The notes beneath the pieces were generated by a model that was not told the origin of the DNA, ran no database searches, and was given only the letters and a program-made list of their open reading frames with translations. Shown here piece after piece: positions 15,087-24,579 of a DNA stretch of 64,000 bases. The stretch lies in assembly GCF_035271045.1 (NCBI RefSeq), contig NZ_DATESC010000002.1:1-64000 (forward strand), given 5' to 3'. Source of the stretch: Marinospirillum sp035271045 (GTDB lineage: Bacteria > Pseudomonadota > Gammaproteobacteria > Pseudomonadales > Halomonadaceae). The stretch's first letter is position 1. Each line of letters opens with the position of its first letter. The position numbers were made by a program, and so were the translations under genes.

Positions 15087-15557
15087 GTGTCAAGCAAAGA
15101 TAAGCTACTAGAACAGCTAATTGAGCCGGTTGTTCAGTCCCTTGGGTTTGAATTTTGGGGGCTGGAATTTAGTGGTCGCGGACAACACACGCTATTAAGA
15201 ATTTATATTGAAAGCGATCAAGGTATTAGTGTTGATAACTGTGCCCAAGTAAGCCGTCAAGTCAGCGCACTGATGGATGTAGAAGACCCTATCGAAAGCG
15301 AATATACCCTTGAAGTATCATCACCAGGTATGGATCGCCCTTTATTTAAGCTAGACCACTATCAACGTTATACCGGTCATCAGGTACAACTTAAACTGCG
15401 TTTAGCCTATGAAGGTCAACGTAAGTTTGTTGGTCTACTTAAAGGCATTGAAGATGACGAAATCATTCTTCAAGTCGACGAAGATGAATACTGTTTTCCG
15501 TTTGAAACTATCGACCAAGCAAGCATTAAAACGCGCTTGGAAAAGCAAAATAAATAG
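15087..15557 (+). CDS. rimP: Ribosome maturation factor RimP
   Basis: Needed for 30S subunit maturation. Family motifs seen are ELIEPVVQSLGFEFWGLEF, LRIYIESDQGISVDNCAQVS and YTLEVSSPGMDRPLFK. GTG start at 15087 with a GGAG-like site upstream (CTGGAGCC). 156 residues, usual length, 27 bases before nusA. Confidence 0.95.
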   Translation: MSSKDKLLEQLIEPVVQSLGFEFWGLEFSGRGQHTLLRIYIESDQGISVDNCAQVSRQVSALMDVEDPIESEYTLEVSSPGMDRPLFKLDHYQRYTGHQVQLKLRLAYEGQRKFVGLLKGIEDDEIILQVDEDEYCFPFETIDQASIKTRLEKQNK

Positions 15558-15584
15558 CAAGGACTGTTTCTAAGAGGCTAAGGC

Positions 15585-17072
15585 ATGAGTAAAGAAATCC
15601 TTTTGGTGGTGGATGCCGTCTCCAATGAAAAAGGCGTTCCCAAAGATACTATATTTGAAGCAATTGAAGCCGCATTAGCGAGTGCCACTAAAAAACGTTT
15701 TATGGAAGAAGGCGTTGATGTTCGTGTTCACATTGACCGTAAAACAGGTGAATATGATAGCTTTCGTCGTTGGTCAGTGGTTGATGATGAAGATTTTACT
15801 GAACTTGAAAGTGAGCTGCCAGCAACCGCAGCTAAAGAAGAAGGTTTGGTGGTTGGCGATGTTAAAGAAGAAAAAATCCCGTCGATTGAATTTGGTCGCA
15901 TAGCAGCACAAACAGCCAAGCAAGTCATTGTTCAAAAAGTACGCGAAGCTGAACGTGCTGAAGTAATCCGTCAATACGTTGGTCAGCAAGGCTGTTTGGT
16001 TTCTGGTGTTGTTAAAAAAACCACCCGTGATGGTTTGATTGTTGACTTAGGCGGTAATGCAGAAGCTTATTTGTCACGCAATGAAATGATTTCGGGTGAA
16101 AAATTTCGCATGAACGACCGTGTTCGCGCTATTTTATTAGAAGTCAATCCTAATAATCGCGGCCCACAGTTAATCTTGTCGCGTACCTGTCCAGAAATGA
16201 TTATCGAGCTTTTCAAAATTGAAGTACCAGAAATTTCTGAACAGCTTATCGAGATTCGTGGCGCTGCACGCGATCCTGGTTCACGCGCTAAAATCGCCGT
16301 TAAAACCAATGACCGTCGCATCGACCCTGTTGGCGCTTGCGTGGGTATGCGTGGTTCACGCGTACAAGCAGTTTCTAACGAGCTACACAATGAGCGCGTT
16401 GATATTGTGTTGTGGGACGACAATCCTGCTCAGCTGGTTATTAATGCAATGGCACCGGCTGAAGTTGCCTCGATTATTGTTGATGAAGACACCCATTCTA
16501 TGGATATCGCAGTGGCTGAAGATAATTTAGCCCAAGCCATTGGCCGTGGCGGTCAAAACGTTAAATTAGCACGCGACTTAACTGGTTGGCGGCTTAATGT
16601 AATGACCGAAGCAGAAGCCAGTGGTAAGCAAGCGCAAGAAGCCGATGTTCTAATTGAATACTTTATTCAGCATTTAGACATTGATGAAGACATGGCGCGT
16701 ACCTTGGTTGATGAAGGCTTTACAAGCTTAGAAGAAGTGGCTTATGTGCCGCTAGAAGAGTTCCTTGAAGTTGAAGGTTTAGACGAAGACTTAGTTAATG
16801 AGCTTCGCCGTCGTGCGAAAAATGAATTGCTGACCTTAGAGATTGCCTCTGAAGAAGCTTTGGCTGCGGCTAATCCTGAACAAGCCCTGCTTAACCTTGA
16901 AGGCATGGATCGCACCCTAGCATCAGCACTTGCACTTAAAGGCTTAACCACCCTTGATGATCTTGCCGAACAATCCATTGATGACCTTATGGATATCGAA
17001 GCTATGACCGAAGAGCGTGCCGGTAAAATGATTATGGCGGCCCGTGCTCACTGGTTTGAAGATGAAGCTTGA
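15585..17072 (+). CDS. nusA: Transcription termination/antitermination factor NusA
   Basis: Binds RNA polymerase and nascent RNA. The domains run in order: N-terminal RNAP-binding domain (1-130), S1 domain (about 135-200), two KH domains (KH motif VGACVGMRGSRVQAV and IGRGGQNVKLA), and two C-terminal acidic helix-hairpin repeats (about 360-495), so this is the long gammaproteobacterial form. 495 residues, E. coli-like length. ATG at 15585 preceded by GAGG. Confidence 0.97.
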   Translation: MSKEILLVVDAVSNEKGVPKDTIFEAIEAALASATKKRFMEEGVDVRVHIDRKTGEYDSFRRWSVVDDEDFTELESELPATAAKEEGLVVGDVKEEKIPSIEFGRIAAQTAKQVIVQKVREAERAEVIRQYVGQQGCLVSGVVKKTTRDGLIVDLGGNAEAYLSRNEMISGEKFRMNDRVRAILLEVNPNNRGPQLILSRTCPEMIIELFKIEVPEISEQLIEIRGAARDPGSRAKIAVKTNDRRIDPVGACVGMRGSRVQAVSNELHNERVDIVLWDDNPAQLVINAMAPAEVASIIVDEDTHSMDIAVAEDNLAQAIGRGGQNVKLARDLTGWRLNVMTEAEASGKQAQEADVLIEYFIQHLDIDEDMARTLVDEGFTSLEEVAYVPLEEFLEVEGLDEDLVNELRRRAKNELLTLEIASEEALAAANPEQALLNLEGMDRTLASALALKGLTTLDDLAEQSIDDLMDIEAMTEERAGKMIMAARAHWFEDEA

Positions 17073-17105
17073 GCGCAACTAGGTCGTAGTTAGAGGAGAT
17101 ACATA

Positions 17106-19736
17106 GTGTCAGAAAATACCGTTAAAGAATTTGCTAAAGTAATCAATCAACCTGTTGATAATTTATTAGCACAAATGAAAGAAGCCGGTTTAAAGCACAA
17201 CAGTGAAGATCAAAAAATATCTGAACAAGATAAACAAACGCTACTTGACTTTAAAAAGCGTATCGGTGGCACGGCTGCCGAGCCAACAAAAATCACTATG
17301 ACGCGCAAAACAACGCAACAGCTAAAAGGTGATGGTCGCAAAAGTGTCAACGTTGAAGTGCGTAAAAAGCGTACTTTTGTTAAGCGTAGCGAAGTTGAAG
17401 ACCAGGCTGAAAAAGCCCAAGAAGTGGCGCGTCATGCAGCCGAAGTCGAAGCTTCAAAAAAAGCGGAAGCCGAAACAGAAGCTAAGCGTCAAGCCAATGA
17501 AAAAGTACGCCGTGAAGCTGAAGAAGCAGCGCGTGTTGCTTTAGCAGCAGAAGAATCTAAGCGTAAAGCAAACCAAGAAAATAAAGTGACCGAACCCGTG
17601 TTAGACGCAGAAGCGCAGAAAAAAGCCGAGGCCGATAAAGAACGCCGTAAGCAAGATGAAAAACGCCGCGCCGAACAAGCGCGTAAAGCACGCGCTAACC
17701 CTGTTACCGGCGTGCAAGACGATGCGACTGAAGAACCCGCAGAAGCTTTATTGAAAAACACCAAAGTAGCCGTCACAGATGATAAGCCTAAAGTGGCCAA
17801 GTCAGGTGCGGGTAATCGTAAGTCTGCTGGTGGTAAAAAAACCGGCGGCAAGCGTGAAGATAGCTTTGAAGACCGTCGTTTAAGCCGTAAAGGTGGTAAA
17901 GACGACAAGCGTAAAGGCGGTGGTCGTCGTGCGGCTAGTAGTTCGCGTGAGCATGGTTTTGAAAAGCCAAGAGCACCGGTAACACGGGAAGTTCTTATTC
18001 CTGAAAGTATTACCGTTGCAGAGCTAGCTGACCGTATGGCAGTTAAAAGCTCTGAAGTCATTAAGGTCATGTTCAAAATGGGTGCTATGGCAACCATTAA
18101 CCAAGTCATTGACCAAGAAACAGCCGCCATTGTTGTTGAAGAAATGGGTCACTTGCCTAAATTGCAAAAAGAAAATGCAATTGAAACCGAAGTGCTTGAC
18201 ACCATTAGTTACGAAGGCCAAGCGATTACGCGTGCGCCTGTTGTTACCGTTATGGGTCACGTTGACCACGGTAAAACGTCACTGCTTGATTACATTCGCC
18301 GTGCCAGCGTTGCAACAGGTGAAGCCGGTGGTATTACTCAGCACATTGGTGCTTACCACGTTGAAACATCAACAGGTAACATGGTTACTTTCTTAGATAC
18401 CCCAGGACACGCCGCTTTTACAGCAATGCGTGCCCGTGGTGCTAAAGCAACCGACGTTGTTATTCTTGTTGTTGCCGCAGACGATGGCGTAATGCCACAA
18501 ACCATTGAAGCGGTTCAGCACTCTAAAGCTGCTGGCGTGCCTTTAGTGGTTGCAGTTAACAAGATTGATAAAGAAACCGCTGACCCAGAACGTATTCGTA
18601 ACGAGCTTTCTCAATACGGTGTTATTTCTGAAGAGTGGGGCGGCGATACACCTTTTGTACACGTTTCAGCAAAAGTAGGTACGGGTCTTGAATCACTGTT
18701 AGAAGCCGTATTATTGCAATCTGAAATGCTAGAATTAACGGCTGTGCCAGAAGCACCGGGTATTGGCGTGGTTGTTGAATCTCGTCTTGATCGTGGCCGT
18801 GGCTCTGTTGCTACCGTTCTTGTTCAAAATGGTACTTTACGTAAGGGCGATATCGTTCTTGCTGGTCTTAACTATGGCCGTGTGCGTGCGCTGATTGATG
18901 AAAATGGTAAGCAAATTGCTTCAGCAGGCCCTTCTATTCCAGTAGAAATTTTGGGTTTAGATGGCACACCAGAAGCCGGTGATGAATTCACCGTTGTTAA
19001 AGACGAGAAAAAAGCACGCGAAGTTGCGCTTTTCCGTCAAGGCAAATACCGTGAAGTGAAGCTAGCACGTCAGCAAAAAGCCAAATTAGAAAATGTATTC
19101 AGCCACCTAGAAACAGGTGAAGTTGCCACCGTAAATATCATCCTAAAATCGGATGTACGTGGTACGGTTGAAGCCATTATTGGTGCGTTAAAAGACTTAG
19201 AAACCAGTGAAGTTAAAGTTAATGTGGTTTCTTCTGGCGTGGGTGGTATTACCGAAACTGACGCTAACCTAGCCCTTGCTTCTGAAGCAATACTGCTTGG
19301 TTTTAACGTGCGTGCCGATGCGTCTGCTAGAGCCATTATTGAGCGTGAAGAAATTGATCTACGCTACTACAGCATTATCTATGAGCTAATCGAACAGGTT
19401 AAGCAAGCCATGTCGGGCAAGCTTGCGCCTGAGTACCGTGAAGACATAGTCGGTATTGCTGAAGTGCGTGATGTATTCCGTTCACCTAAGCTGGGTCAAA
19501 TTGCTGGCTGTATGGTGGTTGAAGGTACGGTTTACCGTAACAAGAAAATTCGTGTATTGCGTGACAACGTGGTTATCTATGAAGGCGAGTTAGAATCTTT
19601 ACGCCGCTTTAAAGACGACGCTGCGGATGTTCGTAATGGTATGGAATGTGGTATTGGGGTTAAAAACTACAATGACGTTAGAATCGGCGATAAGATCGAA
19701 GTTTTTGACAAGATCAGAGTAGAGCGCAGCCTATAA
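17106..19736 (+). CDS. infB: Translation initiation factor IF-2
   Basis: GTPase that places fMet-tRNA on the 30S subunit. An N-terminal IF2 domain is followed by a long charged Lys/Glu/Arg-rich linker (about 110-300), then the GTPase domain with G1 GHVDHGKT, G3 DTPGH and G4 NKID, and C-terminal domains II-IV. GTG start at 17106 with GAGGAG upstream. 876 residues, normal for the class. The linker is unusually lysine-rich, as in other gammaproteobacteria. Confidence 0.97.
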   Translation: MSENTVKEFAKVINQPVDNLLAQMKEAGLKHNSEDQKISEQDKQTLLDFKKRIGGTAAEPTKITMTRKTTQQLKGDGRKSVNVEVRKKRTFVKRSEVEDQAEKAQEVARHAAEVEASKKAEAETEAKRQANEKVRREAEEAARVALAAEESKRKANQENKVTEPVLDAEAQKKAEADKERRKQDEKRRAEQARKARANPVTGVQDDATEEPAEALLKNTKVAVTDDKPKVAKSGAGNRKSAGGKKTGGKREDSFEDRRLSRKGGKDDKRKGGGRRAASSSREHGFEKPRAPVTREVLIPESITVAELADRMAVKSSEVIKVMFKMGAMATINQVIDQETAAIVVEEMGHLPKLQKENAIETEVLDTISYEGQAITRAPVVTVMGHVDHGKTSLLDYIRRASVATGEAGGITQHIGAYHVETSTGNMVTFLDTPGHAAFTAMRARGAKATDVVILVVAADDGVMPQTIEAVQHSKAAGVPLVVAVNKIDKETADPERIRNELSQYGVISEEWGGDTPFVHVSAKVGTGLESLLEAVLLQSEMLELTAVPEAPGIGVVVESRLDRGRGSVATVLVQNGTLRKGDIVLAGLNYGRVRALIDENGKQIASAGPSIPVEILGLDGTPEAGDEFTVVKDEKKAREVALFRQGKYREVKLARQQKAKLENVFSHLETGEVATVNIILKSDVRGTVEAIIGALKDLETSEVKVNVVSSGVGGITETDANLALASEAILLGFNVRADASARAIIEREEIDLRYYSIIYELIEQVKQAMSGKLAPEYREDIVGIAEVRDVFRSPKLGQIAGCMVVEGTVYRNKKIRVLRDNVVIYEGELESLRRFKDDAADVRNGMECGIGVKNYNDVRIGDKIEVFDKIRVERSL

Positions 19737-19778
19737 TACAGCTAGCGACTTAATGCTAGCGCCTTAAAGTTGTTAAAG

Positions 19779-19812
19779 AGCCTCGATCTTCTGATACGTC
19801 AGAGTCGAGGCT
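19779..19812 (+). other. Strong stem-loop between infB and rbfA
   Basis: AGCCTCGA pairs with TCGAGGCT, with an inner CTGA-TACG-TCAG hairpin, followed by GTTTTATT. It is a plausible attenuator or an RNase III processing site separating infB from rbfA-truB-rpsO. Confidence 0.65.
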
Positions 19813-19832
19813 GTTTTATTGGGAAGGTAACA

Positions 19833-20210
19833 ATGAAAGAATTTAGTCGTTTAGACCGTATTGGCGATCAAATGCAGCGTGAATTAGCGGTGATGATTCA
19901 GCGTGAGATTAAAGACCCAAGATTAGATGCCATGATTACCGTTAGCGGTGTGAAGGTGAGTAAAGACTTAGGTTATGCTGACATTTATGTCACCGTATTG
20001 GGTAAAGAAGACAAGCCCGAAATTATTGCTGAAAACATGGCAATATTAAAACAAGCCGCTGGCTTTTTACGGGGACGTATTGGGCAGAATATCAAACTGC
20101 GTGTAGTGCCTCAGTTACGCTTTCATTACGACGAAAGTGTGCAGCGTGGCCAGCATTTAAGTAGTTTAATTGAACGCGCCATTGCTGAAGATAAAAACCG
20201 CCCTGAATAA
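19833..20210 (+). CDS. rbfA: Ribosome-binding factor A
   Basis: 30S assembly and cold-adaptation factor with a single KH-like domain. Landmarks are RIGDQMQRELAVMIQREIKDPRL, SVSGVKVSKDLGYADIYVTV-type strands and LRVVPQLRFHYDES. The ATG at 19833 with GGAAGG upstream gives 125 residues, the usual length; an in-frame start at 19770 would read through the stem-loop and is not used. Five bases before truB. Confidence 0.95.
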   Translation: MKEFSRLDRIGDQMQRELAVMIQREIKDPRLDAMITVSGVKVSKDLGYADIYVTVLGKEDKPEIIAENMAILKQAAGFLRGRIGQNIKLRVVPQLRFHYDESVQRGQHLSSLIERAIAEDKNRPE

Positions 20211-20215
20211 GTTTT

Positions 20216-21172
20216 ATGCAAACAAAAAAGCAAAAGACACAAAAAAAAATCCCCCGTAACCTTGTTAATGGCGTGCTGTTATTGGATAAGCCATTAGGTT
20301 TATCCAGTAATCAAGCTTTGCAAAAAGTTAAATGGCTTTTAAAAGCCAAAAAAGCAGGGCATACGGGTAATTTAGACCCATTAGCCACGGGTGTTTTGCC
20401 TTTATGTTTTGGCGAAGCGACTAAGTTTGCAAGCTATGGGTTAGAAGCGAATAAAACCTATGTCACCACCATACAGTTAGGTGAAACACGTGACACTGCC
20501 GATGCTGAAGGTGAAGTGGTTGAGCGTTTTTCTTTACCAGCCATGACTCAGATCGGTATTGAACAGGTGCTGCAAGGCTTTTTAGGGGCGCAGCAACAAG
20601 TGCCGCCTATGTATTCAGCCTTAAAGTTTCAGGGTAAAAAGCTTTATGAACTTGCCCGTGCAGGACAAACCATAGAGCGCCCACCCAGAGCCATTACTAT
20701 TTTTAAGTTACAGCTGTTAAGTTTTACAACAGACAGCCTAACCCTAGAAGTTAGTTGCTCTAAAGGCACTTACATTCGCGTATTGGGTGAAGACATAGCA
20801 ACTGCGTTGGGTTCTGGTGGCTATCTAAGTGCTTTACGCCGCACTGTGTCGGGTAGCGTTAATGAAAGTGACAGTCTAACCTTAGAAAGCTTGGTTAATT
20901 TACATGAACAGCAAGGCGAAGCAGCCATAGCCGCTTTGTTAAAACCAACCGACTATTTAATTGAGCATTTGCCTAAGTATTCGGTTGATGAGGTGTCTAC
21001 CGCCTTGTTATTACAAGGGCAGGCGATTAAATTGCTGGACTCAAGCCTTGCTATCGGACAAAATGTGCGCCTTTATGCTTTAGGTCAAACCTTACTAGGC
21101 TTAGCTCAGGTGCAACAAGACGCAGTAAAAGGCTTAATGTTGCAACCGATTAAAATGCAAAGCACAGTATAG
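20216..21172 (+). CDS. truB: tRNA pseudouridine-55 synthase
   Basis: Makes pseudouridine 55 in the T loop of tRNAs. The catalytic Asp is in HTGNLDPLATGVLP; other landmarks are NGVLLLDKPLGLSSNQAL, VPPMYSALK and CSKGTYIRVLGEDI, with a C-terminal PUA-like region. ATG at 20216, 318 residues, normal. Confidence 0.96.
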   Translation: MQTKKQKTQKKIPRNLVNGVLLLDKPLGLSSNQALQKVKWLLKAKKAGHTGNLDPLATGVLPLCFGEATKFASYGLEANKTYVTTIQLGETRDTADAEGEVVERFSLPAMTQIGIEQVLQGFLGAQQQVPPMYSALKFQGKKLYELARAGQTIERPPRAITIFKLQLLSFTTDSLTLEVSCSKGTYIRVLGEDIATALGSGGYLSALRRTVSGSVNESDSLTLESLVNLHEQQGEAAIAALLKPTDYLIEHLPKYSVDEVSTALLLQGQAIKLLDSSLAIGQNVRLYALGQTLLGLAQVQQDAVKGLMLQPIKMQSTV

Positions 21173-21245
21173 ATAAAAAAATTTCAGGCAGGCTGTAACG
21201 TCGCACGGCTTTGCCCTTGTTACTAAGCGACTGTGGAGCAATACA

Positions 21246-21512
21246 ATGTTAACAACAGAAAAGAAAGCGGAAATCGTTAAAGATTTTGCGCGCGCTGAAA
21301 ATGATACCGGTTCTCCAGAAGTGCAAGTTGCTTTGTTATCTTTTGATATCAACGCGTTACAGCCTCACTTTGCCAGCAACAAAAAAGATCACCACAGCCG
21401 TCGCGGTCTAATTCGTATGGTTAGTCAGCGTCGTAAGCTGCTTGATTACTTGAAAAAGAAAGACGTAACACGTTATGCCGATCTAATTAAGCGCCTAGGT
21501 CTACGTCGCTAA
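21246..21512 (+). CDS. rpsO: 30S ribosomal protein S15
   Basis: Binds the central domain of 16S rRNA. Contains DTGSPEVQVALL, HSRRGLIRMVSQRRKLLDYL and YADLIKRLGLRR. 88 residues, exact family length. The 73-base leader after truB may hold the S15 autoregulatory fold, which I cannot confirm by eye. A 16-base perfect palindrome GATTCGCTAGCGAATC follows the stop (21519-21534). Confidence 0.97.
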   Translation: MLTTEKKAEIVKDFARAENDTGSPEVQVALLSFDINALQPHFASNKKDHHSRRGLIRMVSQRRKLLDYLKKKDVTRYADLIKRLGLRR

Positions 21513-21536
21513 GTTATCGATTCGCTAGCGAATCTT

Positions 21537-21572
21537 AAAAACCCCTCGTTGCGAAGGCAGCGGGGGGTTTTG
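21537..21572 (+). terminator. Intrinsic terminator after rpsO
   Basis: AAAACCCC and GGGGTTTT (inside a run of six G) form a stem around CTCGTTGCGAAGGCAG, ending in TTTTGC. Confidence 0.8.
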
Positions 21573-21591
21573 CATTCTAACTGCTAGTACT

Positions 21592-21619
21592 TTGTTTGTG
21601 CTGCTAGTCAGCGTATGAT
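21592..21619 (+). promoter_or_regulatory. Candidate promoter for pnp
   Basis: TTGTTT (21592-21597), 16-base spacer, TATGAT (21614-21619), 48 bases before the GTG start of pnp and after the rpsO terminator. Confidence 0.45.
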
Positions 21620-21667
21620 TAAAGCGCTAATTAATGGCGAAAAAAATTGAATTTAAAGGATAAATTT

Positions 21668-23800
21668 GTGAATCCCGTAGCTATCAAAAAAACATTTCAA
21701 TATGGTCAAAACACGGTCACTTTAGAAACTGGTCGTATTGCACGTCAAGCAACCGGTGCTGTGCTAATTACTGTCGATAACACTAGCGTGTTATGTACTG
21801 CTGTTGCCAAAAAAGACGTAAGCCCTACGCAAGACTTCTTTCCTCTAGCTGTTTTCTACCAAGAAAAAACCTACGCTGTTGGTAAAATTCCTGGTGGTTT
21901 TTTCAAGCGTGAAGGCCGTCCTACTGAAAAAGAAACCCTGATTTCTCGTTTGATCGACCGTCCAATTCGTCCTCTTTTCCCAGAGGGCTTTATGAACGAA
22001 GTACAGGTAATTTGTACGGTTGTTTCTGCAGAACGCGGTATGGAATCTGACATCGCAGCGATGCTGGGTGCTTCTGCTGCACTTAGTATTTCTGGCGTGC
22101 CTTTTAATGGCCCTTTAGCAGCAGCTCGCGTTGGTTACACTGACGCTGATGGTTATATGCTAAACCCAACGTCTGCTCAGCTGGTTGACTCACGTTTAAA
22201 CATGGTTGTAGCAGGAACAGAAGGCGCAGTATTAATGGTTGAATCAGAAGCTAAAGAGCTAACTGAAGACCAAATGCTGGGTGGCGTACTTTTTGCTCAC
22301 GATGAAATGCAAGTGGCTATACAGGCCATTAAAGAATTTACCGCTGAAGCAGGCAAAGCGGCTTGGGATTGGCAAGCAGCACCGGCTGATACTACAACCG
22401 AAGCTTTGGTTCGCCCTTTAGCTGAAGCCGGTATTCGTGAGGCTTATAAAGTTACTGACAAGATGCAGCGTTACGGTCGTTTAGGCGAGTTGCGTCAAAG
22501 CGTGGTTGAGCAGCTAGCAACTCATGCAGAAGCCGCGCCTTCTGCTGATGCAATTAAAGCCGTCTTTGGACAAATTGAAAAACAAATCGTGCGTAATAAC
22601 GTGCTGGATGGCGAACCGCGTATTGATGGTCGTGACCACAAAACTGTGCGCCCATTAACCATTGAAGTTGGCGTTCTACCTAAAGTTCACGGTTCAGCGC
22701 TATTTACGCGTGGCGAAACTCAGGCTTTGGTTGTTGCAACACTAGGCACCAGCCGCGATGCACAAATCATTGAAAGCCTAGAAGGTGAGTTTAAAGACAG
22801 CTTCTTATTCCACTACAACTTCCCTCCTTACTCAGTAGGTGAAGCAGGCTTTATGGGTGGCCCTAAGCGTCGTGAAATTGGTCACGGTCGTTTGGCTAAG
22901 CGTGGCGTTCAGTCTATGCTGCCCAGCGAAGCTGACTTCCCTTACACCCTGCGTGTAGTGTCAGAAATCACCGAATCTAACGGTTCTAGCTCTATGGCTT
23001 CTGTGTGTGGTTCGTCACTGGCGCTAATGGATGCCGGTGTGCCTTTAAAAGCGCCAGTAGCCGGTATTGCGATGGGCTTGGTTAAAGAAGGCTCTCGCTT
23101 TGCTGTATTAACCGACATTTTGGGCGACGAAGACCATTTAGGTGATATGGACTTTAAAGTAGCCGGTTCAGCAGCAGGTATTACTGCCTTGCAAATGGAC
23201 ATCAAGATTGAAGGCATCAATGAAGAAATCATGGAAGCTGCATTAGAGCAAGCTTTGGTGGCGCGTTTAGACATTCTTGAGCAGATGAATAAGGTGTTAC
23301 CTTCTGCGCGTACTAAGCTATCTGATAATGCACCAACTATGGTTACTATCAAAATTGATACGGATAAAATTCGTGATGTAATTGGTAAAGGTGGCGCAAC
23401 CATCCGCAGTATTACCGAAAAAACCGGCGCTTCAGTGGATATCGACGATTCTGGCGCAATCAAGGTGTATGGCGAATCAGCCGAGTCAGCCCAAGCAGCG
23501 ATTGATATGATTATCGGCTTAACGGCTTCTGCTGAAATCAATAAGGTTTATATGGGCAAAGTGGCACGCCTAGCCGACTTTGGTGCTTTTGTTACCTTCT
23601 TGCCAGGTCAAGATGGTTTGGTACACATTTCACAGATCGACAACAAGCGCGTTGAAGCCGTTAAAGATTACCTAACTGAAGGCCAAGAAATTTTGGTTAA
23701 AGTGATTGATATTGACAACCGCAACCGTGTGAAATTGTCTATCAAAGAAGTCACTGAAGACGATAAAGCGGCTTTTGCTGCTGCAGCAACAGAAGCTTAA
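21668..23800 (+). CDS. pnp: Polynucleotide phosphorylase
   Basis: 3'-5' phosphorolytic exoribonuclease, partner of RNase E in the degradosome. Two RNase PH domains (first with TETLISRLIDRPIRPLFPEGF-type sequence; second with GGPKRREIGHGRLAKR), a KH domain (VIGKGGATIRSITEKTGA) and an S1 domain (MGKVARLADFGAFV). The GTG at 21668 is chosen because AAAGGA lies seven bases upstream and gives the usual MNPVxIKKxFQYG start; a TTG at 21647 is less likely. 710 residues, normal. Confidence 0.97.
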   Translation: MNPVAIKKTFQYGQNTVTLETGRIARQATGAVLITVDNTSVLCTAVAKKDVSPTQDFFPLAVFYQEKTYAVGKIPGGFFKREGRPTEKETLISRLIDRPIRPLFPEGFMNEVQVICTVVSAERGMESDIAAMLGASAALSISGVPFNGPLAAARVGYTDADGYMLNPTSAQLVDSRLNMVVAGTEGAVLMVESEAKELTEDQMLGGVLFAHDEMQVAIQAIKEFTAEAGKAAWDWQAAPADTTTEALVRPLAEAGIREAYKVTDKMQRYGRLGELRQSVVEQLATHAEAAPSADAIKAVFGQIEKQIVRNNVLDGEPRIDGRDHKTVRPLTIEVGVLPKVHGSALFTRGETQALVVATLGTSRDAQIIESLEGEFKDSFLFHYNFPPYSVGEAGFMGGPKRREIGHGRLAKRGVQSMLPSEADFPYTLRVVSEITESNGSSSMASVCGSSLALMDAGVPLKAPVAGIAMGLVKEGSRFAVLTDILGDEDHLGDMDFKVAGSAAGITALQMDIKIEGINEEIMEAALEQALVARLDILEQMNKVLPSARTKLSDNAPTMVTIKIDTDKIRDVIGKGGATIRSITEKTGASVDIDDSGAIKVYGESAESAQAAIDMIIGLTASAEINKVYMGKVARLADFGAFVTFLPGQDGLVHISQIDNKRVEAVKDYLTEGQEILVKVIDIDNRNRVKLSIKEVTEDDKAAFAAAATEA

Positions 23801-23820
23801 TCTTTAAAAGCAAGACAAAA

Positions 23821-23844
23821 AAATCCCCGCTCAAGCGGGGATTT
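23821..23844. terminator. Bidirectional terminator between pnp and the FKBP gene
   Basis: AAATCCCCGC/GCGGGGATTT with T runs on both strands serves the two convergent genes. Confidence 0.9.
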
Positions 23845-23869
23845 TTATTTCTAAACTAGCTAAAAAATA

Positions 23870-24577
23870 TTATTTTTCTGTTTTTACTATTTCTAGTAGT
23901 TCAACTTTAAATACTAGTGTTTCATTAGGGCCAATCGAACCACCAGCACCTGCAGGGCCATAAGCTAGGTTTGCAGGAATATAAACTTCCCACTCACTGC
24001 CTTCAGGCATTAGCTGTAACGCTTCTTGCCAGCCTGCAATCACTTGATTCACTTTAAAAGTCACAGGCTCGCCACGCGCATAAGAGCTATCAAACACCGT
24101 GTCATCAATTAACTTACCTTCGTAATGTACTTTTACGCTAGCTGTTGCGGTTGGTTTTTTGCCTTTACCTTGCTTAACAATCTTATATTGCAGGCCGCTG
24201 TCGGTTACTTTTACGCCTTTCTTTTTAGCATTTTCAGCTAAAAACTTTTGCCCTTTAGCAAGGTTTTCTTCACCTGCTGCCGCTTCTTTTTGTTGGGCTT
24301 CAGCGGCCATTTTTTGTTGTAGCTGGTCTAATATCTCGCCAATTTCTTCATCATTTAAGCTGGGGGTGTTGCCTTTATAAAGGTCTTTTAATGCGGCACT
24401 AAAACTGTCGACATCTAATTCACTAATATCTTGTTGTAACTGGCGGCCAACCATAATGCCTAGACTATAACCAATACGCTCTTCTTCCGTTTTAGGCGCT
24501 GCAACGGCTAGGCTAGGCAAAGCAAGCGCAAGGCTAATAGAAGTGGCAAGGGTTAGCTTAGCAAAAGTTTTATACAT
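23870..24577 (-). CDS. FKBP-type peptidyl-prolyl isomerase, FkpA/Mip type, periplasmic
   Basis: Folding catalyst of the periplasm or outer membrane. A Sec signal peptide (MYKTFAKLTLATSISLALALPSLAVAA) is followed by the helical dimerisation domain (about 30-115) and a C-terminal FKBP domain with VKVHYEGKLIDDTVFDSS, GWQEALQLMPEGSEWEVYIP, LAYG and LVFKVELL. 235 residues, normal for the family. It starts two bases after the stop of the TIGR02444-type gene, so the two are co-transcribed. Confidence 0.92.
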   Translation of the reverse strand: MYKTFAKLTLATSISLALALPSLAVAAPKTEEERIGYSLGIMVGRQLQQDISELDVDSFSAALKDLYKGNTPSLNDEEIGEILDQLQQKMAAEAQQKEAAAGEENLAKGQKFLAENAKKKGVKVTDSGLQYKIVKQGKGKKPTATASVKVHYEGKLIDDTVFDSSYARGEPVTFKVNQVIAGWQEALQLMPEGSEWEVYIPANLAYGPAGAGGSIGPNETLVFKVELLEIVKTEK

Positions 24578-24579
24578 GG

